Assembly: GCA_938082505.1 (NCBI GenBank)
Contig: CALLLH010000021.1
Location: forward strand, 62,001 to 126,000
Length of the DNA stretch: 64,000 nucleotides
Direction of reading: 5' to 3'
Source: an uncultured Flavobacteriales bacterium
Lineage (GTDB): Bacteria > Bacteroidota > Bacteroidia > Flavobacteriales_D > Sanyastnellaceae
The notes beneath the pieces are model-generated. The model was not told the origin of the DNA and made no database searches. It saw nothing but the letters and a program-made list of their open reading frames with translations. Numbering within the stretch: the stretch's first letter is position 1; every line of letters begins with the position of its first letter. Position numbers and translations under genes: made by a program. Of this stretch, positions 9,188 to 17,913 are shown one piece after another.

Positions 9188-10939
9188 ATGAAGAAATTCT
9201 ATACACTATCGATGGCCGCTGCATGGGCGCTGACCCTGCAGGCACAGACCGTGCCGGTTACATTCCACGTGGACATGAACAACGAGGCCGTCGCTGCCGA
9301 GGGCGTTCACGTCGCAGGCAATTTTCAGGGATGGGATCCCGCGGGTACCATGTTGTCGGACGATGACATGGACGGCATATACAGCGCGACCGTGGAGGTG
9401 TCAGACACATTGGCTGCCATTCAGTACAAATTCCTCAATGGCAATGCCTGGGGAGTGGATGAGGCCTGCCCTGAAGCATGCGCCTTTCCGGGAAGCACGG
9501 ACCGCTTTGCAGCAATCGACGGGGCCACTGAACTGCCTGTGGTGTGTTTCGGAGCTTGCGCTGCCTGTGGCGTCACCACAGTCCTGTTCAAGGTAGACAT
9601 GAGCCAGGAGGAGGCAATCAATCCGGTGGGCGTCCACATGAACGGCAATTTCAACGGTTGGGATGGGTCGAATTTCCTCATGATGGAGGATGCCGACGGC
9701 GATATGGTCTACACCTACACCGCTCAGGTGGATGGCGCCATGCTCGACCCCGTGGACACGATCCTGTTCAAGTTCGTCAATGGCAATGCCTGGGGCTTCG
9801 ACGAGAATCCGGAGGGTGAATGCGCCAACCAAGGCAACCGGGTCATGGTGCTTTCGGGTGGAGACATGGTATATGAAGCGGCGGCAGGTCAGGCATATTG
9901 CTACAACACCTGTGGCAGTTGTATCGCGCCGACGCCGGTGACCTTCCGCGTCGACATGAGCACGCAGGCCGCGATTTCCGCCAACGGAGTCTGCGTTGCG
10001 GGCAGCTTTCAAGGATGGACTCCAGGCGTGGACTTCCTGACCGATGATGATGGCGACCTTGTTTTCGAGGCCACCATCGGCATTGCTCCGGGAGACTACG
10101 AATTCAAATTCATCAACGGCAACAATTGGGGAGGCGATGGTGATGGCAATATCGACAATGAGAACCCGCCTGGAGATTGCACATCGAGTGGGAACCGGAC
10201 CTTCAGTGTGGCCGGAGAGCCCGTGACCGTCCAATACTGTTACAACCAGTGCAACGAGTCCTGCGTGGCCGATCCGGATCCCGCTCCCATCACGTTCCGG
10301 ATTGACATGAGCAATGAAACGGTGGCGGAATCGGGCGTCTGGCTCATCGGTGGCATGACCTCACCGCAATGGCAGGCCGGAGCGCTTCAACTGAGCGATG
10401 GAGACAGTGACAATATATATGAGGTCACCTATGAGGTGTCCGGTGCCGCCTTCTTTGAATACCGCTATTGCAATGGAGACCCGTATCCCGGTGGCGCCCC
10501 GGATGACGGTGTCGCAGAAGTGGGTGATTTCGAATCCGGCGGTTGTGGCCAGGCCAATCCATTCGGCCAATTCAACCGGACCCATGTCCGCTCAGGTCTG
10601 CCAGAGGTGTTGGGTGCATATTGCTATTCCAGCTGCCTTGATTGCAACGGTGATTCGGTGGGGACGGTGATTGGCATCGAGGAGATCGAAGATTTCATTG
10701 GCCTCGTGGCGTTCCCCAATCCAGCCCGGGATGTGGTCAACCTTCGCGTGGATGGCATGGACGGTCTCTTGCAGGTCCGCTTGTACGATTTGGCCGGAAA
10801 GCAGATGTGGACCGATCGGGTGCAGGTTCAGACCGGCACCATCCTGACATACGGGGTTGCTGAACTGGCACCGGGATTGTATGTCCTCGAAGCCTCGGGT
10901 ACCACGAGACGCGCCACATTGCGGATCACCGTGCAGTGA
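9188..10939 (+). CDS. secreted protein with four CBM-like modules and T9SS sorting domain
   Basis: Probably a cell-surface or released glucan-binding protein without catalytic domain. Signal peptide MKKFYTLSMAAAWALTLQAQ. Four related ~105-125-residue modules (about 22-127, 128-247, 248-360, 365-487). The first three share VTFxVDM near the start, then GNFQGWD-like, FKFxNGNxWG and paired cysteines; the fourth is divergent (ITFRIDMSNETVAESGVW, EYRYCNGDPYPGG). This resembles the E-set starch-binding fold of CBM20/CBM48, with tryptophans in GWD and NGNAWG as possible sugar contacts. Residues ~505-583 are a T9SS type A sorting domain (AFPNPARDVVNLRV, APGLYVLE). The gene is divergent from a neopullulanase and shares its operator, supporting a starch role. 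The binding function is inferred, not shown. Confidence 0.88.
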   Translation: MKKFYTLSMAAAWALTLQAQTVPVTFHVDMNNEAVAAEGVHVAGNFQGWDPAGTMLSDDDMDGIYSATVEVSDTLAAIQYKFLNGNAWGVDEACPEACAFPGSTDRFAAIDGATELPVVCFGACAACGVTTVLFKVDMSQEEAINPVGVHMNGNFNGWDGSNFLMMEDADGDMVYTYTAQVDGAMLDPVDTILFKFVNGNAWGFDENPEGECANQGNRVMVLSGGDMVYEAAAGQAYCYNTCGSCIAPTPVTFRVDMSTQAAISANGVCVAGSFQGWTPGVDFLTDDDGDLVFEATIGIAPGDYEFKFINGNNWGGDGDGNIDNENPPGDCTSSGNRTFSVAGEPVTVQYCYNQCNESCVADPDPAPITFRIDMSNETVAESGVWLIGGMTSPQWQAGALQLSDGDSDNIYEVTYEVSGAAFFEYRYCNGDPYPGGAPDDGVAEVGDFESGGCGQANPFGQFNRTHVRSGLPEVLGAYCYSSCLDCNGDSVGTVIGIEEIEDFIGLVAFPNPARDVVNLRVDGMDGLLQVRLYDLAGKQMWTDRVQVQTGTILTYGVAELAPGLYVLEASGTTRRATLRITVQ

Positions 10940-10965
10940 TTTGCACAACAGCGAGCACGACTGAC

Positions 10966-10998
10966 GGAAGGGGGCACAAAGCCCCCTTCCTTGTTTCC
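10966..10998 (+). terminator. rho-independent terminator after the CBM-like protein gene
   Basis: Perfect 10-bp inverted repeat (10966-10975 with 10981-10990), loop ACAAA, followed by TTGTTTCC. Confidence 0.8.
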
Positions 10999-11106
10999 TA
11001 CAGCGATGGTGGAAATTCCTTGCACGAATTGACCCCGCATCGCCCCGTTTCTTAAGTCGCCCCCCTCTATATTGCACGTCGATTCACAATTAACACGAAC
11101 CAACGC

Positions 11107-13563
11107 ATGAAGCGATTGCTACTCGGTGTCCTTGCAGCCTGCTGCAGCACCCTTGCTTTTTCCCAAGCCACTGAAATTGTTGTCGAGACCTACGCCGAGA
11201 ACATCGGCATGGCCGGCATGGTGGACCTCACGGATTACAACACATACCGTGTTTACGTCAAGTTTGCGTCAGACCAGGATTTCCTTGCCGCAGTCTATGG
11301 CGATGCCAACGCGCCAACACGCATTCGGGGTGGAAACAACTTTTTCAATTCTGCGCTGGGGGGATTGAGCAACGAGTCCTACAACCCCATTCTCTTTGCA
11401 GCCTTTGCCGACCTCCAATACGACAGTTTCGTGACGGTGGGCATGGCCGCTCCTTCCAATTCCGACAACGGAGAGGCGTCCATCAACACCGTGGGTGACC
11501 CGGGCAACAACTGGATCCCCCAATTCGAGCCCGGTGGTGGAACAAGTGGAGCTGACATCGTCATCGACACCCAGACCGGCGGAAGCTGGTTCCCATTGTA
11601 CCCCGATGCCAATGCCTTCGCTGGGGAGGACAGCCTTGTCCTCATTGGTCAGTTCACGACGGATACGACTTTGTATGGGGTGATCAGCATCGCCACCTTC
11701 ATGGAGGGGGTGCAGGCCAACGACACACTCGTCACGCTTCCTTTCAGCAGTGTCGCGGATGCCGTGTTCGGATGTACCGATGAGAACGCCGAGAATTTCG
11801 ACGTGGCTGCGAATGAGGACAATGGAACCTGCGTCTTTGCTTGTGACTATCCCGTCACACAGTTGACGATCACGGGGACTTCATCCGAAGGCGTCAGTTG
11901 CAGTGGTGTTGCCGATGGATTCGCTTCCGTCTCCGTAAGCGGAGGTCAGGGAAGTCTGAGCTACACGAACGGCATCGTAACGAATGCCACAGGCCTTTTT
12001 GGCGGTGTCATTGCAGGAGAGCTGACCCTGACCGTAACCGACAACGTCGGATGTTCCGTCGAGACGACAGTAACCGTGGATTCTCCGGCTCCTTTGGTCG
12101 TGACGGCGAGTCTTTCAGATCCCATCAGCTGCAACGGAGAATCCGACGCCGTGCTGAGCGGAATGAGCACCGGAGGCACAGGCGCCGTGACCTACAGTCT
12201 TGAGATGCCCGTGGATACGGGCAGTGGACTGTATTTCGAAAATGGATCCGACGTGCTGCTTTTCGATAACATCGGAATCGGCCTCTATACGGTCTACGCC
12301 TTGGACGCCAATGGATGCGACGACCAGACCCCGGGTATTCAGGTTGGCCAGCCCCAGCCCTTCAATGTCTATGCGCAGGCTGTGGTGCCGACCACCTGTC
12401 CCGATTCCGAGGATGGAACGGTCATCTTGAACTTCTTTGGAGGCAGTGGAAATTCCACGACATACAGCCTTGACGGCACCAATTTCGCCTCCAGCAGCAC
12501 CTTTGCTGTTGCTCCTGGGTCCTACACATTCTACGGACAGGATGTGAATGGTTGCTTGGACACCCTGCTTGATGTGGTCGTGACGACCCCGCCTGCTTTT
12601 GTCGCACAGGAAGAATTGGTATCACCCAGTTGCTTCGGCCTCATGGACGGATCGATCTCAGTGGAGGTCGAGGGCGGAACCGGCAACATTGAATACATCA
12701 TCAATGGAGAAACCTCATCCATGGCCACGTTGGACATGGTGGGTGCAGGAACCTACGCCATCGAGGTGATGGACGAGAACGGATGTTCATATGACGCCAG
12801 TGTCGAGCTCGTTGGCCCTTCTGAAATTGTGCCGACAGCCACGATCACCGATGTTCTTTGCAGCGACAGTGAGGACGGTGTGTTGGACGTTTCCGCATCC
12901 GGCGGAACGGGGATGGGATACATCTACAGCATCGACAATGGCAGCTTCGGACCGAACGGAGAATACGACGGTCTGGCGCCTGGTGACTATGTCATCACGG
13001 TGCAGGACGACAGCGAATGCCAGGGCAGCGCTACGTTTACCGTGGCTTCACCCGATGAAATCGGCATTACCATCGAGGCCAACATTGGCGCGGATGAAAC
13101 TGCAAACAACGGTGTGGTGGACATCACGGTTGTCGGAGGTACCGCACCATTCGAATTCAGTTGGGAGGGGGCTGGTTACGAAAGCACCGATGAGGATCCC
13201 ACGGGCATGGCCCCTGGTGACTATACGGTGACCATTACCGACGCCAATGGTTGCACGTTCACGAGCACGACCATCACGGTTGTGGTGAACGGCATCGAAG
13301 AAATGGTCAACATCATCGACCTGAAGCTGTTCCCGAACCCGACGAACGGAACGGTCGAATTGAACATGGCTGGACTGAGCGGAGAATCCGTCACTGCGGT
13401 GTTGCAGGATGGAGTTGGGCGCGAAGTCAGCCGCGAGGACCTCGGCAACCTTACGGGGCAGTTTGTGCACAGAATGGATTTGTCCCGGCTCGAGTCCGGA
13501 GTCTATTACCTCCGCATGCAAGTGGACGCGGCCTCAAAAGTGCTGCGTATCGTGAAACAATAA
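11107..13563 (+). CDS. secreted modular protein: unknown ~190-residue domain, SprB-like repeats, T9SS domain
   Basis: Predicted surface or secreted adhesin-like protein of 818 residues; specific function unknown. Signal peptide MKRLLLGVLAACCSTLAFSQ. Residues ~21-215 are a domain I do not recognise, present twice more in the next gene (LQYDSFVTVGM, NGEASINTVGD, GGSWFPLYPDANA). One cysteine-rich unit follows (GCTDENAENFD, ~222-242). About six SprB-like repeats of ~75-80 residues occupy ~248-728, each with a C-x-G/S-x-x-DG start, a GGTG turn and a TDANGC-type end. Residues ~738-818 are a T9SS sorting domain (LFPNPTNGTVELNM, LESGVYYLRM). SprB repeats are known from the Flavobacterium gliding adhesin, so adhesion is plausible. 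A terminator follows, so it is probably transcribed alone. Confidence 0.87.
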   Translation: MKRLLLGVLAACCSTLAFSQATEIVVETYAENIGMAGMVDLTDYNTYRVYVKFASDQDFLAAVYGDANAPTRIRGGNNFFNSALGGLSNESYNPILFAAFADLQYDSFVTVGMAAPSNSDNGEASINTVGDPGNNWIPQFEPGGGTSGADIVIDTQTGGSWFPLYPDANAFAGEDSLVLIGQFTTDTTLYGVISIATFMEGVQANDTLVTLPFSSVADAVFGCTDENAENFDVAANEDNGTCVFACDYPVTQLTITGTSSEGVSCSGVADGFASVSVSGGQGSLSYTNGIVTNATGLFGGVIAGELTLTVTDNVGCSVETTVTVDSPAPLVVTASLSDPISCNGESDAVLSGMSTGGTGAVTYSLEMPVDTGSGLYFENGSDVLLFDNIGIGLYTVYALDANGCDDQTPGIQVGQPQPFNVYAQAVVPTTCPDSEDGTVILNFFGGSGNSTTYSLDGTNFASSSTFAVAPGSYTFYGQDVNGCLDTLLDVVVTTPPAFVAQEELVSPSCFGLMDGSISVEVEGGTGNIEYIINGETSSMATLDMVGAGTYAIEVMDENGCSYDASVELVGPSEIVPTATITDVLCSDSEDGVLDVSASGGTGMGYIYSIDNGSFGPNGEYDGLAPGDYVITVQDDSECQGSATFTVASPDEIGITIEANIGADETANNGVVDITVVGGTAPFEFSWEGAGYESTDEDPTGMAPGDYTVTITDANGCTFTSTTITVVVNGIEEMVNIIDLKLFPNPTNGTVELNMAGLSGESVTAVLQDGVGREVSREDLGNLTGQFVHRMDLSRLESGVYYLRMQVDAASKVLRIVKQ

Positions 13564-13591
13564 TGCCCACGCCATACAATTTTGAAGAAAG

Positions 13592-13615
13592 GGCGGCCTC
13601 AGGGCCGCCTTTTTT
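13592..13615 (+). terminator. rho-independent terminator
   Basis: GGCGGCC (13592-13598), loop TCAG, GGCCGCC (13603-13609), then six T. It lies 28 bases past the stop codon. Confidence 0.85.
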
Positions 13616-13741
13616 CATGGCATTCAGGGTATAATCTGAACTCATTCAGACTCGAATGTTGAAAGGAGAGTACTTTCCTACGTGATACGAGAGACTTATC
13701 GGGGGATTTTGCACCTGACGAATTGAACCAACCCCAATCTT

Positions 13742-16700
13742 ATGAAGCTGAATAAGCTCCTCTTGGCCTTGTGCCTCACACCATCCTTCATGTCCGCACA
13801 ATACGGACTGGATGTGCAAGTTGTAAATGATGACATCGGTACGCTTGTGGGTGCCCTTGGCGTGGTGGACCTGACGGGCTATACCTGTTATCGCGCATAC
13901 ATCACCATGGAGAACGAGGACGATTTCCTCAGCTCCATCTCGGGCGATGCGGTCAACCCGACCTACATCAACACGACGACGGATTTCTATCATGCAGCCC
14001 TCGGCGCAGCCACACCCAATGGAATCAACAGCTTGTTGTTCCCGGTTTATCCCGACCTGGAATATGACACTTGGGTCACCATCGGTTTGGATGGCGTGCC
14101 CGATGCATCGGCTGGTGAAGCCAACGTCAGCACGGTACAATCCTCCACCAACCAATGGGTGACGGCTTTTGATCCCGGTGGCGGATTGGCGGGAGCCAGT
14201 GTGGCCATCGATGATCCCATTGGCGGTGCTTGGTACGCATTGAATGGAGATGCGAATGGTGAAGCAGGAACAGAGTTGCAAGTGCTGGCCGGTCAATTTG
14301 TGACTACGGGAGACATCAGTCTGCAGTTCTACACGCAGATTTTCATCAACGGCAATGGCTTGACTGAAGTCCCGGGTGAGAATGGCGCTGACCGACCCAC
14401 TTTCTTCTGGCCTGCGTCCAGCACGGAGGGATGCACCGATGATACCGCATGCAACTACGATGCCGAAGCCGGTATAGACGATGGTTCCTGCACATACCCC
14501 ACCGAGATTTACTTGGATTGTGACGGCAATTGCATCAACGATTCTGACATGGACGGTCTGTGTGACGAGCTCGAAACTGCTGGTTGCACTGATGCTGCAG
14601 CGTGCAACTACAATCCGAACGCCACGGATGACGATGGCTCATGCGAATCGACTTCTTGTGTGGGGTGCACAGACGCCGATGCCTGTAACTACGACATGGA
14701 TGCGACAATTGATGATGGCTCTTGTGAATCGACGAGTTGCGCGGGTTGTACGGACGCGAGTGCCTGCAACTATGACATGGACGCCACCATCGATGATGGA
14801 TCTTGTGACTTCAGCTGCGTCGGTTGCACCGACGCGGAGGCATGCAACTACGATATGGACGCCACAGTTGACAGTGGCGATTGCACTTATCCTGCGGCCG
14901 ATTACCTGGATTGTGACGGAAGCTGTTTCAACGATGAGGACGGTGACGGGCTGTGTGACGAAGAGGAAGGTTGTGGAGACCCCGAGGCCTGTAATTATGA
15001 CCCTACTGCGGCCGTGATAGAAGCGGATTACTGCCTCATAGTGGATACGGTCGCAGTGCACACGACAGGAGCATTGGCCGGCATGACGACCTACCGCTAC
15101 TATGTGAAGTGCGCCAATCCGGCTGACTTTGTGAGCGCGGTGTCCGGAGACGCCACCAACCCGACGGTGGTCACCACCACCGGAGGTTTTTACCAGAACG
15201 AATTGGGTGGAGGAACCCCCAATTCGATCACGTCATTCCTGTTTGGAACGTTCCCCGATCTCCAGTACGACTCCTGGGTGACCATCGGTTTGTCATCTTC
15301 TCCGAATGCCTCCATTGGCGAGGCCAACGTGTCCACGGTTCAAGGCTCAGAGAATCCTTGGTTGACCAATTTTGATCCTGGCTTTGGTACGACCGGGGAT
15401 GACATCGTCATCAATGACCCGGTTGGCGGAAGTTGGTTCGCCCTGAATGGAGATGCGAATGGCATTGCGGCCAACAGTGCGGACCAGCAGGTCCTCATTG
15501 CCCAATTGACCACGGATGGTGATGTTGAAGGCAACTTCTACGTTCAGATTTTCGAGAATGGTGTGGGCTCAAATGCGCTCTTCTTCGATTTCAACATCGG
15601 GGATGCCTGTGTGGCGCCGGATGACGATTGTCTCTACCCTGAGGATGTCTACGGCAATGACTATGTGGATTGCGACGGCAACTGTCTGAATGATGCCGAC
15701 ATGGACGGTGTCTGTGACGAAGATGAGATCGCAGGTTGTACCGATGAGGATGCCCTCAACTGGGATCCGGCCGCGACCGACTCAGACGACTCCTGCACGT
15801 ATCCGGCAGCAAGTGTCTTTGACATCATCGCATCCAGTGAGGTGCACACGGTGTTGGAGAACCTCGTCGTGCTCGCCGGACTCGACAGTGCGTTGACCTT
15901 TGATGGAGACTGGACAGTCTTTGCACCGACCGATGCAGCTGTGGATGCCTTGCCAGATGCCATCGTGGACTATGTACTGGCCAATCCGGAAGCATTGGCC
16001 GCGATCCTGACCTACCATGTCACCTCCGGTTTCGTGACGAGCGACATGCTCAGCGATGGCATGCCCATCGAGATGCTCAACGGTGAAACCGCCACGATCA
16101 CCTTCAACAATGGCAGTGTCTTCATCGAGAATGCGGAAATCATCATCGCCGACCTCATCGCCGAGAATGGAGTGGTGCATGTCATCGACGCGGTCATCGT
16201 TCCGCCCATTGCAGGATGTACCAGCCTGGTGTCGTGCAACTACAATCCACTGGCCAACACTGACGATGGAAGCTGTGAAAGCTTGAGTTGTGCCGGATGC
16301 CTGAACGTGACCGCCTGCAACTATGACAGCACAGCGACCATCAGTGCACCCTCAACCTGTACATACCCGATTGATCTCTACGGAGTGGATTACGTGGATT
16401 GCACCGGGGCATGCATCAGCGACATGGACATGGATGGAATCTGTGATGAGGCCGAAGTGGATGGCTGCATCTATGAGGATGCATGCAACTACAACCCCGA
16501 TGCTACGGAGGATGACGGTTCTTGCGACTATGAAAGCTGTGCAGGTTGCATGGATGAGAACGCGTGCAACTATGACATGGATGCCACCATCGATGATGGC
16601 TGTCTCTATCCGGTTGATCTGTATGGCTCTCCTTATGTAGACTGTGACAATGTCTGTCTCAACGACAGTGACGGAGACGGGGTCTGCAACGAAGAGGAGA

Positions 16701-17821
16701 TTGCCGGGTGTTTGGATGAGAATGCGTGCAACTATGACAGCACAGCCACGGATTACGACGTGACCCTGTGCGATTACAGCTGCTATGGATGTACGGATGC
16801 GAATGCCGCGAACTATGACCCCACAGCGACGTTCGACGATGAGACCTGTCTCTACTGTGCCTTGGCCATCGACACCACTGTGACCGTGGTGGACCTGCTC
16901 TGTGCTGGTGATGCCAACGGAAGCATCGTGATTGAAGGGTCAACCGGAGGCCTCGGTTCCGTGAATTACGCGCTCGAGGGACAGCCCTTCCAGAACAACC
17001 TGGAATTTGACCAATTGGATGGAGGATCCTACAAAATCATCGCGATGGACTCCCTGATGTGCACCGACACACTGGAGGTATACGTGAATGAGCCCTCTGC
17101 AATTCAGGTGCTGGCCTTTGCGACGGATCCCGATTGCAACGGAGGTGAGAACGGCTCTGTACTGGTGACCGCTGAGGGCGGAACTGGAGTCTTGACTTAT
17201 GAGTTGGGTGGTGACAGCAATGCCGATGGAAACTTTGAAGGCCTTGATGCCGGACCTTACACTGCATTCGTGACGGATGCCAATGGATGTGAGGTGTCGG
17301 TCGATGCTGAAGTGGAGGATCCGGCTGCCATCGTCATCACAGTGGACGGGACAGTGGACCCGGACGGGGCACCCAACGGCGAAATCAGTGTTTCTGCCGA
17401 GGGGGGTACCGGAGACCTTGACTTCAGTTGGGACGGTCCTGGTGGACCATTCGACTCCGAGGACATCGCAGGGTTGACGGACGGAACCTACACGCTGACC
17501 GTAACGGATGAGAATGGATGTTCGGAGTCCGAAGTGGTGACGTTGACCACCATTGGTCTGACCGAAGTGCTGGGTGATCTGACCGTGTCCTTCATGCCCA
17601 ACCCGACCAATGGTCAGGTGATCATGGAGCTCGGTCAGGCAGTCCAGGATGCGATCCTCGAAGTATTCGATGCATCAGGTCGCCGCGTTTTCCGTCAGGA
17701 GTCCTTGAGCATCGGCGACAGAATGCCGCTGGATCTTGGAGGTCTTGCTGATGGTGTTTACCAAGTGCGGATTACCGTGGATGAGTCGATGGCCACCCAG
17801 CGTGTTGTCGTCCGCCACTGA
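13742..17821 (+). CDS. large secreted modular protein: two unknown domains, Cys-rich repeats, FAS1, SprB-like repeats, T9SS domain
   Basis: 1359 residues, predicted secreted surface protein of unknown specific role. Signal peptide MKLNKLLLALCLTPSFMSAQ. Domain order: unknown domain copy 1 (~21-215); cysteine-rich GCTDxxACNYDxxATxDDGSC units with Asp-rich DxDxDGxCDE linkers (~229-427); unknown domain copy 2 (~440-620); a short Cys/Asp-rich stretch (~625-688); a FAS1 domain (~690-822, SVFDIIASSEVHTVLENLV, DWTVFAPTDAAVDAL, ENGVVHVIDAVIVPP); more cysteine-rich units (823-1039); SprB-like repeats (~1040-1270); T9SS sorting domain (~1275-1359, SFMPNPTNGQVIMEL, LADGVYQVRI). FAS1 domains mediate adhesion in other proteins, and the DxDxDG stretches resemble thrombospondin type 3 calcium loops. 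Calcium binding and adhesion are inference. A terminator follows. Confidence 0.88.
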   Translation: MKLNKLLLALCLTPSFMSAQYGLDVQVVNDDIGTLVGALGVVDLTGYTCYRAYITMENEDDFLSSISGDAVNPTYINTTTDFYHAALGAATPNGINSLLFPVYPDLEYDTWVTIGLDGVPDASAGEANVSTVQSSTNQWVTAFDPGGGLAGASVAIDDPIGGAWYALNGDANGEAGTELQVLAGQFVTTGDISLQFYTQIFINGNGLTEVPGENGADRPTFFWPASSTEGCTDDTACNYDAEAGIDDGSCTYPTEIYLDCDGNCINDSDMDGLCDELETAGCTDAAACNYNPNATDDDGSCESTSCVGCTDADACNYDMDATIDDGSCESTSCAGCTDASACNYDMDATIDDGSCDFSCVGCTDAEACNYDMDATVDSGDCTYPAADYLDCDGSCFNDEDGDGLCDEEEGCGDPEACNYDPTAAVIEADYCLIVDTVAVHTTGALAGMTTYRYYVKCANPADFVSAVSGDATNPTVVTTTGGFYQNELGGGTPNSITSFLFGTFPDLQYDSWVTIGLSSSPNASIGEANVSTVQGSENPWLTNFDPGFGTTGDDIVINDPVGGSWFALNGDANGIAANSADQQVLIAQLTTDGDVEGNFYVQIFENGVGSNALFFDFNIGDACVAPDDDCLYPEDVYGNDYVDCDGNCLNDADMDGVCDEDEIAGCTDEDALNWDPAATDSDDSCTYPAASVFDIIASSEVHTVLENLVVLAGLDSALTFDGDWTVFAPTDAAVDALPDAIVDYVLANPEALAAILTYHVTSGFVTSDMLSDGMPIEMLNGETATITFNNGSVFIENAEIIIADLIAENGVVHVIDAVIVPPIAGCTSLVSCNYNPLANTDDGSCESLSCAGCLNVTACNYDSTATISAPSTCTYPIDLYGVDYVDCTGACISDMDMDGICDEAEVDGCIYEDACNYNPDATEDDGSCDYESCAGCMDENACNYDMDATIDDGCLYPVDLYGSPYVDCDNVCLNDSDGDGVCNEEEIAGCLDENACNYDSTATDYDVTLCDYSCYGCTDANAANYDPTATFDDETCLYCALAIDTTVTVVDLLCAGDANGSIVIEGSTGGLGSVNYALEGQPFQNNLEFDQLDGGSYKIIAMDSLMCTDTLEVYVNEPSAIQVLAFATDPDCNGGENGSVLVTAEGGTGVLTYELGGDSNADGNFEGLDAGPYTAFVTDANGCEVSVDAEVEDPAAIVITVDGTVDPDGAPNGEISVSAEGGTGDLDFSWDGPGGPFDSEDIAGLTDGTYTLTVTDENGCSESEVVTLTTIGLTEVLGDLTVSFMPNPTNGQVIMELGQAVQDAILEVFDASGRRVFRQESLSIGDRMPLDLGGLADGVYQVRITVDESMATQRVVVRH

Positions 17822-17845
17822 CCTCCGAAACCTGCAACTGATTGG

Positions 17846-17877
17846 AAAACGCCGGCCTTTTGGTCGGCGTTTTCATT
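17846..17877 (+). terminator. rho-independent terminator
   Basis: Perfect 9-bp inverted repeat AAAACGCCG / CGGCGTTTT (17846-17854 with 17865-17873), followed by C and a T-rich tail. It lies 25 bases past the stop codon. Confidence 0.8.
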
Positions 17878-17913
17878 TCGAGATACCAGCTTGATTCCTG
17901 AACTTCCACTGCA

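Noticed and set aside
11060-11075. TATATTGC before the 11107 gene as a -7 element
   Set aside because: It lacks one T of TAnnTTTG and has no clear partner -33 element; too weak to list.
13742-17821. Tandem cysteine repeats as a possible CRISPR or non-coding satellite
   Set aside because: The repetition is at protein level inside one long open frame with varied codons; there are no uniform direct repeats with unique spacers.
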